The notes: generated by a model not told the origin, from the sequence alone. Counted from the stretch's first letter, positions 27,942 through 37,100 are shown. The stretch: DNA of 64,000 bases from Hamadaea flava (GCF_024172085.1 NZ_JAMZDZ010000001.1:4154001-4218000); one strand, 5' to 3'. A program made the numbers and translations.

Positions 27942-28913
27942 CTAGGCCCAGTCCTTGCGGGCGGCGTGGAAGCCGAGCTGGACTCGGGTGGTCACCCCGG
28001 CCAGATCCATGAGGTGCCGGATGCGCCGCTGCACCGTCCGGGCCGACAGCGCCAGGCTCCCGGCGATGGCGTGATCGGTGAGCCCGGCCAGCAGCAGCAT
28101 GAGGATCTGGCGGTCGACGTCCTCCAGGTCGTCGCCGGCCTCGATGCCGACCGTGGCGTCGGGGCGTACGCGCACCGGCCGGGCGCGCTGCCAGACCTCT
28201 TCATAGAGCGCGATCATGGCGTCGAGTACGCCGCTGGCCTGCACGAGCACGGAGGCGGGCGCGGTGTTCTGATCCTGCAGGAGGGGCAGCATGCCCAGTT
28301 CGCGGTCGGCGATGATCATCTTGATCGGCACCTTGTCGACGAACCGGACCTCTTCGCCTTCCTCCAGCGCCTCGGCGATGATCTGGTGGCCGCCGGCCAT
28401 CTCCAGGAAGGCCCGGTCGACGATGACGCGATAGCGCACGCCCCGGGCCATCGACACCGGTTCGGCCGAGTTCTCGCCCGGCGGCACGACGGTCAAGTTG
28501 GGCACCACCATGGACCGGACCTCGATCCGGGCGGCGTGCTGCACCTGGGCGAACCGCTGGCGGACGGCGTCGGTTCCGGTGATCACCTCGATCACGTCAC
28601 CCGCCGTACGCCCGATCGTGGCGAGCCGATGGGCCTCGGCCAGCGCCACGAGTTCGGTCTCGGCGGAGCGGAGGTCGTCCCGCTGCTGGCGCAGCAACGC
28701 ACCCAACGCGACGGCGGGCGGTGCGACGGCGTACCCGTTGTCCTCGAAGAGCACGAGCCCACGGGCGGTGAGTGAGCCGAGGAGACCGGCCACGACGGCG
28801 GCCGGGAGACCGGCACCGGCTTCGAGGTCCGCGGCGGCGACCGGGCCGGGGAGGGTGACCAGCGTGCGGTAGAGCCGCTCCTCGTCCTCGGCGAGGCCCA
28901 GCGCGGTGAGCAT
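27942..28913 (-). CDS. TrmB/LuxR-type transcriptional regulator
   Basis: A 323-residue regulator. The N-terminal half has a TrmB-like winged helix (LGLAEDEERLYRTLVTLPGPVAAADL) and a middle region with VRYRVIVDRAFLEMAG. The C-terminus is a LuxR helix-turn-helix (DRQILMLLLAGLTDHAIAGSLALSARTVQRRIRHL). The same architecture occurs in many actinobacterial orphan regulators near secreted enzymes. It lies between two secreted protease genes on the same strand, which are possible targets. The ATG at 28913 is favoured over 28943. Confidence 0.88.
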   Translation of the reverse strand: MLTALGLAEDEERLYRTLVTLPGPVAAADLEAGAGLPAAVVAGLLGSLTARGLVLFEDNGYAVAPPAVALGALLRQQRDDLRSAETELVALAEAHRLATIGRTAGDVIEVITGTDAVRQRFAQVQHAARIEVRSMVVPNLTVVPPGENSAEPVSMARGVRYRVIVDRAFLEMAGGHQIIAEALEEGEEVRFVDKVPIKMIIADRELGMLPLLQDQNTAPASVLVQASGVLDAMIALYEEVWQRARPVRVRPDATVGIEAGDDLEDVDRQILMLLLAGLTDHAIAGSLALSARTVQRRIRHLMDLAGVTTRVQLGFHAARKDWA

Positions 28914-28984
28914 GGACCGCACGATACGAACCCCGAGCGGCACGCGGAACCCCCTGGGCGAGCTGTGATGATGCTGTGATCACG

Positions 28985-29016
28985 GGCGGGGTGGGACCTC
29001 GCGGCCCCACCCCGCC
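28985..29016 (-). terminator. Terminator of the large subtilase gene
   Basis: GGCGGGGTGGG (28985-28995) and its exact complement (29006-29016) form an 11-bp GC-rich stem with a 10-base loop, 12 bases beyond the stop of the subtilase gene on the reverse strand. Confidence 0.75.
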
Positions 29017-29027
29017 GTCGAACAGGG

Positions 29028-32000
29028 TCAGCGGATCCCGTAGGCCCGGATGACTTCCTGCTTGATGGTGTAGCCGGCGTCGGTGACCGCCGTCGCGCGG
29101 ACCGAGGCGAACCCGGTCTGACGCGGCAGCCGCAGTTCGCCGGCCCACTTCCCGGACTCCAGGCGCAGGCTCACCTTCTGCCAGGTCGCACCGTCGTCAT
29201 AGGAGACCTCCAGGGTGACCGAGGTGACCTTGCCGACCGCGTCACCGCCGCCACCGGCCTGGGGACCGGCGGTGAGAGCGATCGGCTGGCGAGCCCCGGC
29301 CGGTAGGTTGCCCCGGAGGTCGGTCTGGGCGAGGTAGTTCAGCTCCAGCAACGCGAGCGGCTCGAAGTACTCGCTGTTCACGGTGTCGGAGAAGAACTCC
29401 CACTCGGTGTGCGTGCGGGTGGACAGGGCCGAATCCCGTGAGGCGTCCAGAACCAGCTTGTACGGCTTGTTCCCGGCGGGCACGTCCTCCCACTGCATGT
29501 CCGAGCTGTACTTGTTCTCCTTGATGAGGGTGTCGCCCTGGTAGAGCCACATGTGGGTGGGCACCGAACCCCAGTCGAGCGAGCCGCCGTGGTCGATCCC
29601 CTCGCCGGAGGCCGTCCAGGCCTGGACGTTCAGCGTCAGGTAGTCCTGCCACCGCGAGTTGCGGACGGAGTAGCCCTCGCCGAAGGACGGGTGCACCACC
29701 GGCGCGAACCAGGTCAGCTTGGTCGTGGAGCCCGCACGGTAGGTGTTGAGGTACCCGCGGTCCTCCCAGTCGCCCTGGCTGTGCGTCTCGTGATACGCAA
29801 TGCCCGGCGTGACCCACTCGGTACGCGTACCGGGGTACCACTCCCGCTCCTGGAACCCGACCGCCGGCGTGAAGGTCATGTTGTACCGGAAGCCGCCGCC
29901 CTCCTGGTCGGTGACCGACTGGTAGCGGGCGTCGATCCGGGCCAGCTGAGCCGTCGACGGCCGGTACACGAGGTCGGCGTTCGGGATCTGTCCGGTGTAG
30001 ACCTTCGCGAGGTCGTAGATGTAGGTGGCGTACGGGACCTGCTTGGCGGTCAGCCGGGCGACGCCCGACTTCGCGAGCGCCGTGAGCACCCGGCCGAGAT
30101 CCCGGTGCACGGTCGCGACCGGGATGGTCGCGCCGTCGTAGTACTCGTTGAGCCGGCCCACCCCGTCGTTGACCACGACGAGGAGCTTCGCGCCGTCCGC
30201 CGCCGCGTTCGCGGCCCGGTCGGCCGGAGCGACGTCGTCGCTGCGCTCCACCACAGCGATCTTGCCGCGCGCGTTCACCTTGGCGAAGTCGTCGGCCGAA
30301 CCCTTGCCCGCGTAGACCACGCCCAGATTGGCGCTGCCGGCCTTCAACGTGCTACCTGGCTGCACGGTCGTGTCGAAGCGGAGCAGACCGCCCAGCCCGG
30401 TCAGGCCGAGCATCGGCTCGCCCTGACGGTAGGAGGTGTCGAGAGTGAACGAACCCTTCGTCACCTTCTCCGTCGGCGACGCGTACGCGTCGTCGTACAT
30501 GACCGGCAGCTGGACGGCGTCCCGGTAGCCGGTGCCGTCGCCGTACTCCACCTGGAAGTCGAGCAGCCGCTGCCGGTCCTCGACCCGCTGCGGCGCGTCG
30601 ATGTCGACCTTGCGAGCCTTGGTCGCGTCGAGCACGACCTCCTTCGGCGAGGTCAGGTCGACCTGCGGCGCGACCAGGAGGGCGATGCCCTGCTCGTCGG
30701 CGTGGTCCCCGGCGACGTCGATCGCCGTCTCCAGGGTGTACGTCCCGGGCTGCATCCGGTAGGTGGCGTCCCCGTCGACGTACGCGACACCCGGCCAGAA
30801 GTCGCCGGCCTTGTTGATCACGACGTACCCGGCGGCCGGGTTGCCCGACCGGTCGCGCAGCCGGACCGTGAGGTCGTACCGCTCGTCCTCCTTGACCATG
30901 CCCAACGCCGTACGCGTGACGACGGTCCCCGTCGCGGCGTCGGCCCCGAGCAGCAGGCCGGAGAAGGTGCCCGTCGCGTCGACCGTCGGGCCGGTGACGT
31001 TCACCGTCGCCTCGCCGCCGGCCGGCACGGTGACGCTGCTCTGCGACACCGTGAAGGGTCCGCCGCCGGTCACGCTCAACGCGAGGGTGACCGCGGACGT
31101 GCCGCTGTTTCGGAAGGTCACCGGCTTGGCGGTGGGCTGCTGCGACGAGTCGTGCGGCCAGGCGTACATGCCGTAGGACAGTGAACCGGTCGCGTCCACC
31201 GTGGTGGTGATCGCGTTCGCGACGTCGACCCGGCCGGTGCCCACCTCGAACGGCGTGTACCAGTCGGCGAGGCCCTTCGCGCTGCTCATCAGCGCGTCCT
31301 TCAGGCGCGGGCCGGACCAGTCCGGGTGCCGCTGCTTGAGGATGGCGGCCGCGCCCGCGACGTGCGGGGTGGCCATCGAGGTGCCCGAGATCGTCCAGTA
31401 CATCCCGTCGCCCTCGGCCGGCGACTGCTGCTGCGACCGCGCCGCGGTGATGTCCACGCCCGGGCCGGTGATGTCCGGCTTGAGGCCACCCGTCTTCCAC
31501 AGTGGACCGGTCGAGCTGAAGTACGCCAGCGCGTCGCTCTTGTCCACGGCGCCGACGGTGAGCGCCGACGCGGCCGAGCCGGGCGAGCCGATCGTCTGCG
31601 GGCCGTAGTTGCCGGCGGCGATCACGAACAGCGAGCCGTACTGCGCCGACAGCTGGTCGACGGCGACCGCCATCGGGTCGGTGCCGTCGGAGACCTCGGT
31701 GCTGCCCAGGCTCATGCTGATGACGGTCGCGCCGGACTGCGCGGCCCACTCCATGCCGGCGATGATCCAGGAGTCGGCGCCCTCGCCGGAGTTGTTGAGC
31801 ACCTTCCCGACGATCAGGTCGGCGCCGGGCGCCACGCCCTTGTACTTGCCGCTCGACGCCGCGCCGGTGCCCACGATGGTCGACGCGACGTGCGTACCGT
31901 GGCCGTGGAGGTCGGAGGTGTCCTCGCCCGGCACGAAGCTGACCTTCTCATCGACCTGCGTCACGAGGTCGGGGTGCGTCGCGTCGATGCCGGTGTCGAG

Positions 32001-32690
32001 CACGGCCACCTTGACGCCGTGCCCGTCGTAGCCGGCCGCCCACGCCTGCGGCGCACCGATCTGCGGCACGCTCTCGGCCAGCTGCACCTTGACCTTGCCG
32101 TCCAGCCACAGCTTCGCGACGCCCGTGGTGAGCTTGCCGGTCGTCGGGGCCACCGACTCCCAGAAGGTCCGCGCCTGCTTCTTCTCCGCGGTCAGCGCGG
32201 CTCCGTTCACCGCGGCCAGGCGGCGGGTCAGCTTGCTGCCGCGCGGCGCGGCCGTGGCGGCTCGCCCGTTCGAATAACTTGCGATCACTGGTACGCCGGA
32301 GGAATGCGCGTCGTCGTACCCCATCTCGATGAGGTCACTGACGTCGAAGAGGCGCCTGTCCACTTTGTTCGCGGCGATCAACGGCAGGACCTCGTCGGGC
32401 AGGACGAAGAGGTCACCGTGGACGGTGATGACGCGTACGCCGCCGGTGGCGGAATCAGGACGGTCGACGGTGGCGGTCTGGGTGCCGTCGACGAGCGTTC
32501 GGACGGTGACCACGTCACCGGTCACCAGGGTGACTTTGTTCGTCTTGGCCGCGACCGGCTGGGCGGCGAGGCGGGGCTTGTCGGCCGCCGCCGGACTGCC
32601 CGGCCCGGTGAGCCCGGCCGCGACGATCGCGAGGGTGGCGCCCGCGGCGGCGAGTCCGCGCCATCGGCGCGAGGACGAGGGGGATGACAT
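29028..32690 (-). CDS. Large secreted subtilisin-like protease (S8)
   Basis: Exported subtilase of 1220 residues. A signal peptide (to about residue 36) and a prodomain precede the catalytic domain, which holds Asp232 (VAVLDTGIDATHPDL), His264 (GHGTHVAS), oxyanion Asn361 and Ser438 (GTSMATPHVAG). About 700 residues follow: a beta-sandwich region near 500-590 (VTVPAGGEATVNVTG), further beta-rich modules, and a C-terminal segment VTSVTLEVSYDDGATW. Such proteins degrade external protein. The ATG at 32690 has GGAAGG only at a distance (about 20 bases), so translation signals are weak. Confidence 0.92.
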   Translation of the reverse strand: MSSPSSSRRWRGLAAAGATLAIVAAGLTGPGSPAAADKPRLAAQPVAAKTNKVTLVTGDVVTVRTLVDGTQTATVDRPDSATGGVRVITVHGDLFVLPDEVLPLIAANKVDRRLFDVSDLIEMGYDDAHSSGVPVIASYSNGRAATAAPRGSKLTRRLAAVNGAALTAEKKQARTFWESVAPTTGKLTTGVAKLWLDGKVKVQLAESVPQIGAPQAWAAGYDGHGVKVAVLDTGIDATHPDLVTQVDEKVSFVPGEDTSDLHGHGTHVASTIVGTGAASSGKYKGVAPGADLIVGKVLNNSGEGADSWIIAGMEWAAQSGATVISMSLGSTEVSDGTDPMAVAVDQLSAQYGSLFVIAAGNYGPQTIGSPGSAASALTVGAVDKSDALAYFSSTGPLWKTGGLKPDITGPGVDITAARSQQQSPAEGDGMYWTISGTSMATPHVAGAAAILKQRHPDWSGPRLKDALMSSAKGLADWYTPFEVGTGRVDVANAITTTVDATGSLSYGMYAWPHDSSQQPTAKPVTFRNSGTSAVTLALSVTGGGPFTVSQSSVTVPAGGEATVNVTGPTVDATGTFSGLLLGADAATGTVVTRTALGMVKEDERYDLTVRLRDRSGNPAAGYVVINKAGDFWPGVAYVDGDATYRMQPGTYTLETAIDVAGDHADEQGIALLVAPQVDLTSPKEVVLDATKARKVDIDAPQRVEDRQRLLDFQVEYGDGTGYRDAVQLPVMYDDAYASPTEKVTKGSFTLDTSYRQGEPMLGLTGLGGLLRFDTTVQPGSTLKAGSANLGVVYAGKGSADDFAKVNARGKIAVVERSDDVAPADRAANAAADGAKLLVVVNDGVGRLNEYYDGATIPVATVHRDLGRVLTALAKSGVARLTAKQVPYATYIYDLAKVYTGQIPNADLVYRPSTAQLARIDARYQSVTDQEGGGFRYNMTFTPAVGFQEREWYPGTRTEWVTPGIAYHETHSQGDWEDRGYLNTYRAGSTTKLTWFAPVVHPSFGEGYSVRNSRWQDYLTLNVQAWTASGEGIDHGGSLDWGSVPTHMWLYQGDTLIKENKYSSDMQWEDVPAGNKPYKLVLDASRDSALSTRTHTEWEFFSDTVNSEYFEPLALLELNYLAQTDLRGNLPAGARQPIALTAGPQAGGGGDAVGKVTSVTLEVSYDDGATWQKVSLRLESGKWAGELRLPRQTGFASVRATAVTDAGYTIKQEVIRAYGIR

Positions 32691-32730
32691 GCGGAAGGTC
32701 TACCGGCCGGTCATCCTTCCGGACAACGTA

Positions 32731-32776
32731 TTGACGGTGGCGACAAAGCGTCTTGACGCAAAGTCGCCACCGTCAA
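32731..32776. terminator. Hairpin between secreted-protein genes
   Basis: TTGACGGTGGCGAC (32731-32744) and its complement (32763-32776) form a 14-bp stem; the loop contains a small GCGT/ACGC stem. It lies just past the 3' end of the transglycosylase-like gene at 32803 (reverse strand) and before the subtilase start. Confidence 0.7.
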
Positions 32777-32802
32777 TGGTCGGTGGTGCGAGCCGATGAA
32801 GG

Positions 32803-33447
32803 CTAGTACCAGCCCTCGTCCTCGGAGTGCTGCCAAGCGCCGCACGGCGTCTTGTACCGGTTCTTGATGTACCCGAGTCCCCAGATGATCTGCGTGGCGG
32901 GATTGGTCTTCCAGTCGGCGGCGACAGTGCCCATCTTGCTGCCGGGCACGGCCTGCGGGATGCCGTACGCGCCGGACGAGGAGTTGTAGGACTTGTAGTT
33001 CCAGTGGCTTTCGCGGGTCCACAACTTGTCCAGACACGGCATCTGGTCGAGACCGAAGCCCGCCTTGAGCAACTCGGCGCAGCCGATCGCCTTGGCTCCG
33101 GTGTACGCCTTGCAGGAGCTGGGAATCGGCCCGTAGTCCGGGGGGCGGTTGGCAGTGCGGCGGCTCGCCTCGGCCTCGGCGGCCTTGGCCCGATCGGCCG
33201 CGGCCTTCGCCTCGGCGGCGGCCTTCGCGGCCGCCTCGGCCTGCTTGGCCTTCTGCTCAGCGGTGAGGCTGGCCCACTCGGCGAGGTCCTGCTTGAGGAT
33301 GTCGTTCTCGGCGGCGTTCGCGCTGACCTCCGAGCCACCGTTCCCGGTCCGGCTGTCCGAATCGGAGTTCAGGTAGATGCCACCGGTGACACCGACGGCG
33401 AGGAGGGCTAGGGCTGCGACGCGGACACCGATGCGACTGACCGTCAC
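32803..33447 (-). CDS. Secreted transglycosylase-like cell-wall protein (first of two paralogues)
   Basis: A 214-residue exported protein: N-terminal membrane or signal helix, then a highly charged Ala/Lys/Glu coiled coil (about 60-105), and a C-terminal domain of the aggregation-promoting-factor/lytic-transglycosylase-like type. That domain has LWTRESHWNYKSYNSSSGA, YGIPQAVPGSKM and QIIWGLGYIKNRY; the glutamate in RES is the likely catalytic acid. It is predicted to act on peptidoglycan. GTG 33447 has AAGGGA 8 bases upstream. A paralogue lies at 34989. Confidence 0.85.
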   Translation of the reverse strand: MTVSRIGVRVAALALLAVGVTGGIYLNSDSDSRTGNGGSEVSANAAENDILKQDLAEWASLTAEQKAKQAEAAAKAAAEAKAAADRAKAAEAEASRRTANRPPDYGPIPSSCKAYTGAKAIGCAELLKAGFGLDQMPCLDKLWTRESHWNYKSYNSSSGAYGIPQAVPGSKMGTVAADWKTNPATQIIWGLGYIKNRYKTPCGAWQHSEDEGWY

Positions 33448-33479
33448 TGGGCAGTCCCTTTCGTGGGGCGACAGGACCA

Positions 33480-33529
33480 CCACGGCGGGATTGCTTCAGC
33501 GGGGGGTTTCAATGGGGGTTCCGCCGTGG
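33480..33529 (-). promoter_or_regulatory. Structured 5' leader hairpin
   Basis: In the leader of the transglycosylase-like gene, CCACGGCGG and CCGCCGTGG (33480-33488 and 33521-33529) form a 9-bp stem around a 32-base loop rich in runs of C (reverse strand). The leader then reads ACGAAAGGGA just before the start, nearly the same as ACGAAAGGAA in the paralogue at 34989. I cannot match it with confidence to a known riboswitch. Confidence 0.4.
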
Positions 33530-33571
33530 CTCGACCTCCCACCCTGGCGAAGTCAGCCCGCGTACGCGAGC

Positions 33572-33596
33572 CGCGGGCCACCGAGTGTGGCCCGCG
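33572..33596 (-). terminator. Terminator of phoH
   Basis: CGCGGGCCAC (33572-33581) and its complement (33587-33596) form a 10-bp stem with a 5-base loop, 20 bases beyond the phoH stop on the reverse strand. Confidence 0.7.
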
Positions 33597-33615
33597 TCAC
33601 GCCGCAAATATGGAC

Positions 33616-34935
33616 CTAGTTGGGCAGATCCTCCAATAGATCGGTGACCATCTCCGCGATCGGGGACCGTTCGGATCTCGTCAGAGTGACGTGGGCGAAG
33701 AGCGGATGCCCCTTCATCGCCTCGATCACCGCGGTCACCCCGTCATGCCGGCCGACCCGGAGATTGTCACGCTGAGCTACGTCATGTGTCAGAACGACTC
33801 GGGAGCCCTGCCCGATGCGGGACAGGACGGTCAGCAGCACTCCCCGCTCCAGCGACTGCGCCTCGTCGACGATGACGAACGCGTCGTGCAGGCTGCGCCC
33901 GCGGATGTGGGTCAACGGCAGGACCTCCACGAGCCCGCGCGTCTCGACTTCCTCCATCACGTTCTCGTGGACGACCGCGCCGAGCGTGTCGAAGACGGCC
34001 TGCGCCCAGGGCGACATCTTCTCCGACTCGCTGCCCGGCAGGTAGCCCAATTCCTGGCCGCCGACGGCGTACAGCGGACGGAAGACGATCACCTTCTTGT
34101 GCTTGCGGCGCTCCATCGCCTGCTCCAGTCCGGCGCACAAGGCCAGGGCCGACTTGCCGGTGCCGGCCCGGCCGCCCAGCGAGACGATCCCGATCGAGTC
34201 GTCCAGCAGCAGGTCGATCGCGATCCGCTGCTCGGCCGACCGACCGCGTACGCCGAAGACCTCCCGATCGCCGCGCACGAGCCGCACCGTCTTGTCCGCG
34301 TGCATCCGGCCGAGGGCGCTGCCGTTCGAGCTGTGCAGCACCAGTCCGGTGTGGACCGGCAGCTCGATGTCGACGTCGATCGGGTGCCCGTCGTACAGGC
34401 GGGCCACCGCCTCCGACGAGACGTCCAGCTCCACCAGACCGGACCAGGTGGGGTCGGCGGCCTGGCCATGCCGGTACTCGTCGGCGGGCAGGCCGACCGC
34501 GGCCGCCTTCACCCGCAGCGGCATGTCCTTGCTGACCAGCGTCACCGGCCGGCCTTCGGCGGCCAGGCCGAGCGCCACGGACAGGATCCGCGCGTCGTTC
34601 GTCCCGGTCCGGAAACCCGAGGGCAACAGCATGGGATCGGCGTGATTCAGCTCGACCCGCAGAGTCCCGCCCACGTCGGTGATGGGCAGGGGCTGGTCGA
34701 GGCGGCCGTGCCGGACCCGGAGCTCGTCGAGGCGCCGCAACGCCTCGCGGGCGAACCAGCCGAGTTCGGGGTGATGGCGCTTCGCCTCCAGTTCGCTGAT
34801 GACGACGAGCGGAAGCACGACGTCATGCTCTGCGAATCGGAAGACGGCCGCGGGATCGGCGAGGAGGACGGAGGTGTCCAGCACATATGTGTGCCTGGTT
34901 CCCTCACTGGTGATGCCGTGTGATGGGGCGACCAT
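33616..34935 (-). CDS. phoH: PhoH family protein with N-terminal PIN domain
   Basis: A 439-residue PIN-PhoH fusion of the PhoH2 type, reported in mycobacteria to be an ATP-dependent RNA helicase/RNase. The PIN domain (about 15-150) carries acidic residues in [19 protein letters not shown] and GTNDARIL. The PhoH ATPase domain has Walker [12 protein letters not shown] and Walker [12 protein letters not shown]. It is flanked on both sides by secreted transglycosylase-like genes. The ATG follows a TAACGT hexamer by 5 bases. Confidence 0.92.
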   Translation of the reverse strand: MVAPSHGITSEGTRHTYVLDTSVLLADPAAVFRFAEHDVVLPLVVISELEAKRHHPELGWFAREALRRLDELRVRHGRLDQPLPITDVGGTLRVELNHADPMLLPSGFRTGTNDARILSVALGLAAEGRPVTLVSKDMPLRVKAAAVGLPADEYRHGQAADPTWSGLVELDVSSEAVARLYDGHPIDVDIELPVHTGLVLHSSNGSALGRMHADKTVRLVRGDREVFGVRGRSAEQRIAIDLLLDDSIGIVSLGGRAGTGKSALALCAGLEQAMERRKHKKVIVFRPLYAVGGQELGYLPGSESEKMSPWAQAVFDTLGAVVHENVMEEVETRGLVEVLPLTHIRGRSLHDAFVIVDEAQSLERGVLLTVLSRIGQGSRVVLTHDVAQRDNLRVGRHDGVTAVIEAMKGHPLFAHVTLTRSERSPIAEMVTDLLEDLPN

Positions 34936-34988
34936 GACTCACGTTAGCGGCATCTCCGCCACCTCCGCCAGACCCCACGCCGTAACAG

Positions 34989-35597
34989 TTAGTACCAGCC
35001 AGTGGACTGTGAGTGAGCCCAGGCCGCCGACGGCGAGCCATAGACCGACCTGATGTAACCGAGACCCCACTTGATCTGCGTGGCCGGATTGGTCCGCCAG
35101 TCCGAACCGGCCGTGGCCATCTTGTTCCCGGGCAACGCCTGCGGAATGCCGTACGCCCCGGAGGAGGGGTTCTCGGCGGTCGCGTCCCAGCCGCTCTCGC
35201 GGTTCCACAGCTTCACCAGCGGACTCATCTGACTGTAGGAGAAGCCGTACGAGGGCAGCAGTTTGCAGGCGATCAGCTTGTTGCCGCTATACGCCGTGCA
35301 GGACGCCGGAATCGTGGCGGTCTTCTTCGGCGTCGCGACCTTCGTAGCCGTCTTGGCCGGACTCGGCTTCACCGAAGGGCTGGGACTCGAACTGACGGAG
35401 GCGCTGGGGCTGACGCTCGGGCTCTCGGTCGGCCGGTCGTAACTCCGATCGGCGGCCTCACTCGCGGCGCGGTCCGCTTGAAGCGACGAGACGGTCTGCT
35501 CATCGGCCGAATCCTGGGTCAACGCGAGGCCGAGTCCACCGGCGGCGAACAACGCCGCACCGAGCAGTCCGACCATGATCTTGCGGGGGTAAGGCAT
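34989..35597 (-). CDS. Secreted transglycosylase-like cell-wall protein (second paralogue)
   Basis: A 202-residue exported protein with an N-terminal signal or anchor helix (about 8-27), a Ser/Pro/Lys/Thr-rich linker (about 55-95) and the same C-terminal domain as the protein at 32803: LVKLWNRESGWDATAENPSSG, YGIPQALPGNKM, QIKWGLGYIRSVY and a final GWY. Glu in RES is the likely catalytic residue. GGAAGG lies 9 bases before the ATG. It differs from its paralogue in the linker, which is disordered rather than coiled coil. Confidence 0.86.
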   Translation of the reverse strand: MPYPRKIMVGLLGAALFAAGGLGLALTQDSADEQTVSSLQADRAASEAADRSYDRPTESPSVSPSASVSSSPSPSVKPSPAKTATKVATPKKTATIPASCTAYSGNKLIACKLLPSYGFSYSQMSPLVKLWNRESGWDATAENPSSGAYGIPQALPGNKMATAGSDWRTNPATQIKWGLGYIRSVYGSPSAAWAHSQSTGWY

Positions 35598-35614
35598 GGG
35601 GGATGCCTTCCTTT

Positions 35615-35638
35615 CGTCGTGCAGGGGTCCGCACGACG
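35615..35638 (-). promoter_or_regulatory. Leader hairpin just before the ribosome site
   Basis: CGTCGTGC and GCACGACG (35615-35622, 35631-35638) form an 8-bp stem with an 8-base loop; on the reverse strand it ends directly before AAAGGAAGG and the start of the second transglycosylase-like gene. It could modulate translation. Confidence 0.45.
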
Positions 35639-35752
35639 TTCTCCGCTGAGCAGCTCAGGGGCAAGGAAACATCGAAGAATTGTGGAATTGGCCACGGCCG
35701 GACGCGGGCGTACCTCGCCAATCGGACCCAGGCCGCCTTGACCTGGCCTTCA

Positions 35753-35797
35753 GGCTCGCTCAGGCGCTCTCCGGCAGCCTGGGGCTCGCTCAGGCGC
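35753..35797 (-). repeat. Direct repeat at the 3' end of uppS
   Basis: GGCTCGCTCAGGCGC occurs at 35753-35767 and again at 35783-35797, 30 bases apart. The second copy covers the uppS stop codon and last residues; the first is just downstream, as if the gene end had been partly duplicated. Confidence 0.6.
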
Positions 35798-36563
35798 CGA
35801 ACCGGCGCTGGCGGTGGGCGTACGCCCGAAGTGCCCGGAGGAAGTCGATGTGCCGGAAGTCTGGCCAGTTCATGTCGCAGAAGTAGAACTCGGAGTGCGC
35901 GGACTGCCAGAGCAGGAAGCCGGACAGCCGCTGCTCGCCGCTCGTCCGGATGATCAGGTCGGGGTCGGGCTGCCCCTTGGTGTAGAGGTGCTCGGCGATG
36001 TGCTCGACGTCGAGGACCTCGGCCAGCTCCTCAAGGGTGCCACCGGCCTTCGCGTGCTCCTGCAGCAGCGATCGCACGGCGTCGGCGATCTCGCGGCGTC
36101 CGCCGTAGCCGACCGCCATGTTCACGACCGCGCCGCCGACCCGGTCAGCCGTCTTCTCCTCGGCCGCCTTGAGCGTCAGCGCGTTTCGGGCGGGCAGCAG
36201 GTCCATCGCGCCGGCCATCTTCAGCCGCCAGGGGTTGCCCTCCTCGGCCAGCTCGGTCGCCAGGTCGGAGATGATCTGCAGCAGCGGATCCAGCTCGGCC
36301 GGCGGACGGCGCAGATTGTCGGTGGCCAGCAGGTAGAGGGTCACGTGCGGGATGCCGGCCTCGTCGCACCAGCGCAGCAGATCGATGATCCGGCGCGCGC
36401 CGACCCGGTGGCCGTCGTTGGGGTCGACGTAGCCCATCTCCTTGGCCCAGCGGCGGTTGCCGTCGCACATCACGCCGACGTGCCGGGGCCGGATCTTGTT
36501 GATCAGCTTGCCCTCGAGCCGGCGCTCGTACAACGAGTACACCAGGTCACGAACGGGCTTCAC
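35790..36563 (-). CDS. uppS: Isoprenyl transferase (cis-prenyl diphosphate synthase)
   Basis: Cis-prenyltransferase of 257 residues that makes the polyprenyl carrier lipid for cell-wall synthesis. The catalytic aspartate is in VMCDGNRRWA, with later motifs LYLLATDNLRRP, NMAVGYGGRREI, and DLIIRTSGEQRLSGF. GTG 36563 is chosen because TAGGCT (reverse strand, 36571-36576) lies 7 bases upstream; an ATG at 36584 is the alternative. It fits functionally with the cell-wall genes next to it and with ispH. Confidence 0.94.
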   Translation of the reverse strand: MKPVRDLVYSLYERRLEGKLINKIRPRHVGVMCDGNRRWAKEMGYVDPNDGHRVGARRIIDLLRWCDEAGIPHVTLYLLATDNLRRPPAELDPLLQIISDLATELAEEGNPWRLKMAGAMDLLPARNALTLKAAEEKTADRVGGAVVNMAVGYGGRREIADAVRSLLQEHAKAGGTLEELAEVLDVEHIAEHLYTKGQPDPDLIIRTSGEQRLSGFLLWQSAHSEFYFCDMNWPDFRHIDFLRALRAYAHRQRRFGA

Positions 36564-36597
36564 GCCTGGCAGCCTATCCCTCATCGCGGCCGCCCGC

Positions 36598-37053
36598 TCA
36601 CCGTGACTGCCAAGCGTCGGGCGCCTTGGTGAGCGCCACGACGGGATCGGGCAACTGGCCGCTGACGATGTCGCTGAGGCTCACCTCATCGACCACGTTG
36701 CGGACGGCCGCGCGTACGGCGACCCAGAGGGTCGGCAGATGCTCGGCGGTCCCGGAATAGCTGGTCTGCTCGGGCCGGTGACCGCGTACGCCGGCCAGGG
36801 GTCCGTCGACGGCGCGGAGGACGGCGCCGACCGTCGTCTCGCCCGGGGTCCGGGTGAGGCTGTATCCGCCCTCGGCACCGCGGATCGAGATCACGATGCC
36901 GCCGCGGCGCAGGTCAGCGAGGATCGCTTCCAGGAACTTCCGAGGCAGTGCCTGGGCATCCGCCAGCGCCTGGGCGGAAATAGTCGCGGGGTACGCGGCG
37001 GCCAGCTCCAGAGCGGCCCGGACCGCGTACTCGCCGCGTGCGGAAATCTGCAC
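36598..37053 (-). CDS. Rrf2 family transcriptional regulator without cysteines
   Basis: A 151-residue Rrf2/IscR-family winged-helix regulator: QISARGEYAVRAALELA, then AQALADAQALPRKFLEAILADLRRGGIV and the wing SIRGAEGGYSLTR. The protein has no cysteine at all, so it cannot bind an iron-sulfur cluster through cysteines as IscR and NsrR do. It may sense another signal, as CymR does. GTG 37053 follows TAGGGT by 6 bases, implying a leaderless message. Confidence 0.88.
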   Translation of the reverse strand: MQISARGEYAVRAALELAAAYPATISAQALADAQALPRKFLEAILADLRRGGIVISIRGAEGGYSLTRTPGETTVGAVLRAVDGPLAGVRGHRPEQTSYSGTAEHLPTLWVAVRAAVRNVVDEVSLSDIVSGQLPDPVVALTKAPDAWQSR

Positions 37054-37071
37054 GGTTACACCCTATGTGAA

Positions 37072-37100
37072 CGGCCGCCTCGCGGTGGACGAGGCGGCCG
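37072..37100. terminator. GC-rich hairpin between pckG and the Rrf2 gene
   Basis: CGGCCGCCTCG (37072-37082) and its complement (37090-37100) form an 11-bp stem with a 7-base loop. It lies about 80 bases past the pckG stop and upstream of the Rrf2 promoter. Confidence 0.6.

Noticed and set aside
33448-33600. A c-di-AMP (ydaO) riboswitch before the transglycosylase-like gene
   Set aside because: I looked for the conserved GGTGAATC-type core and pairing arms; only a partly similar GGAACCC stretch is present, not enough to call it.
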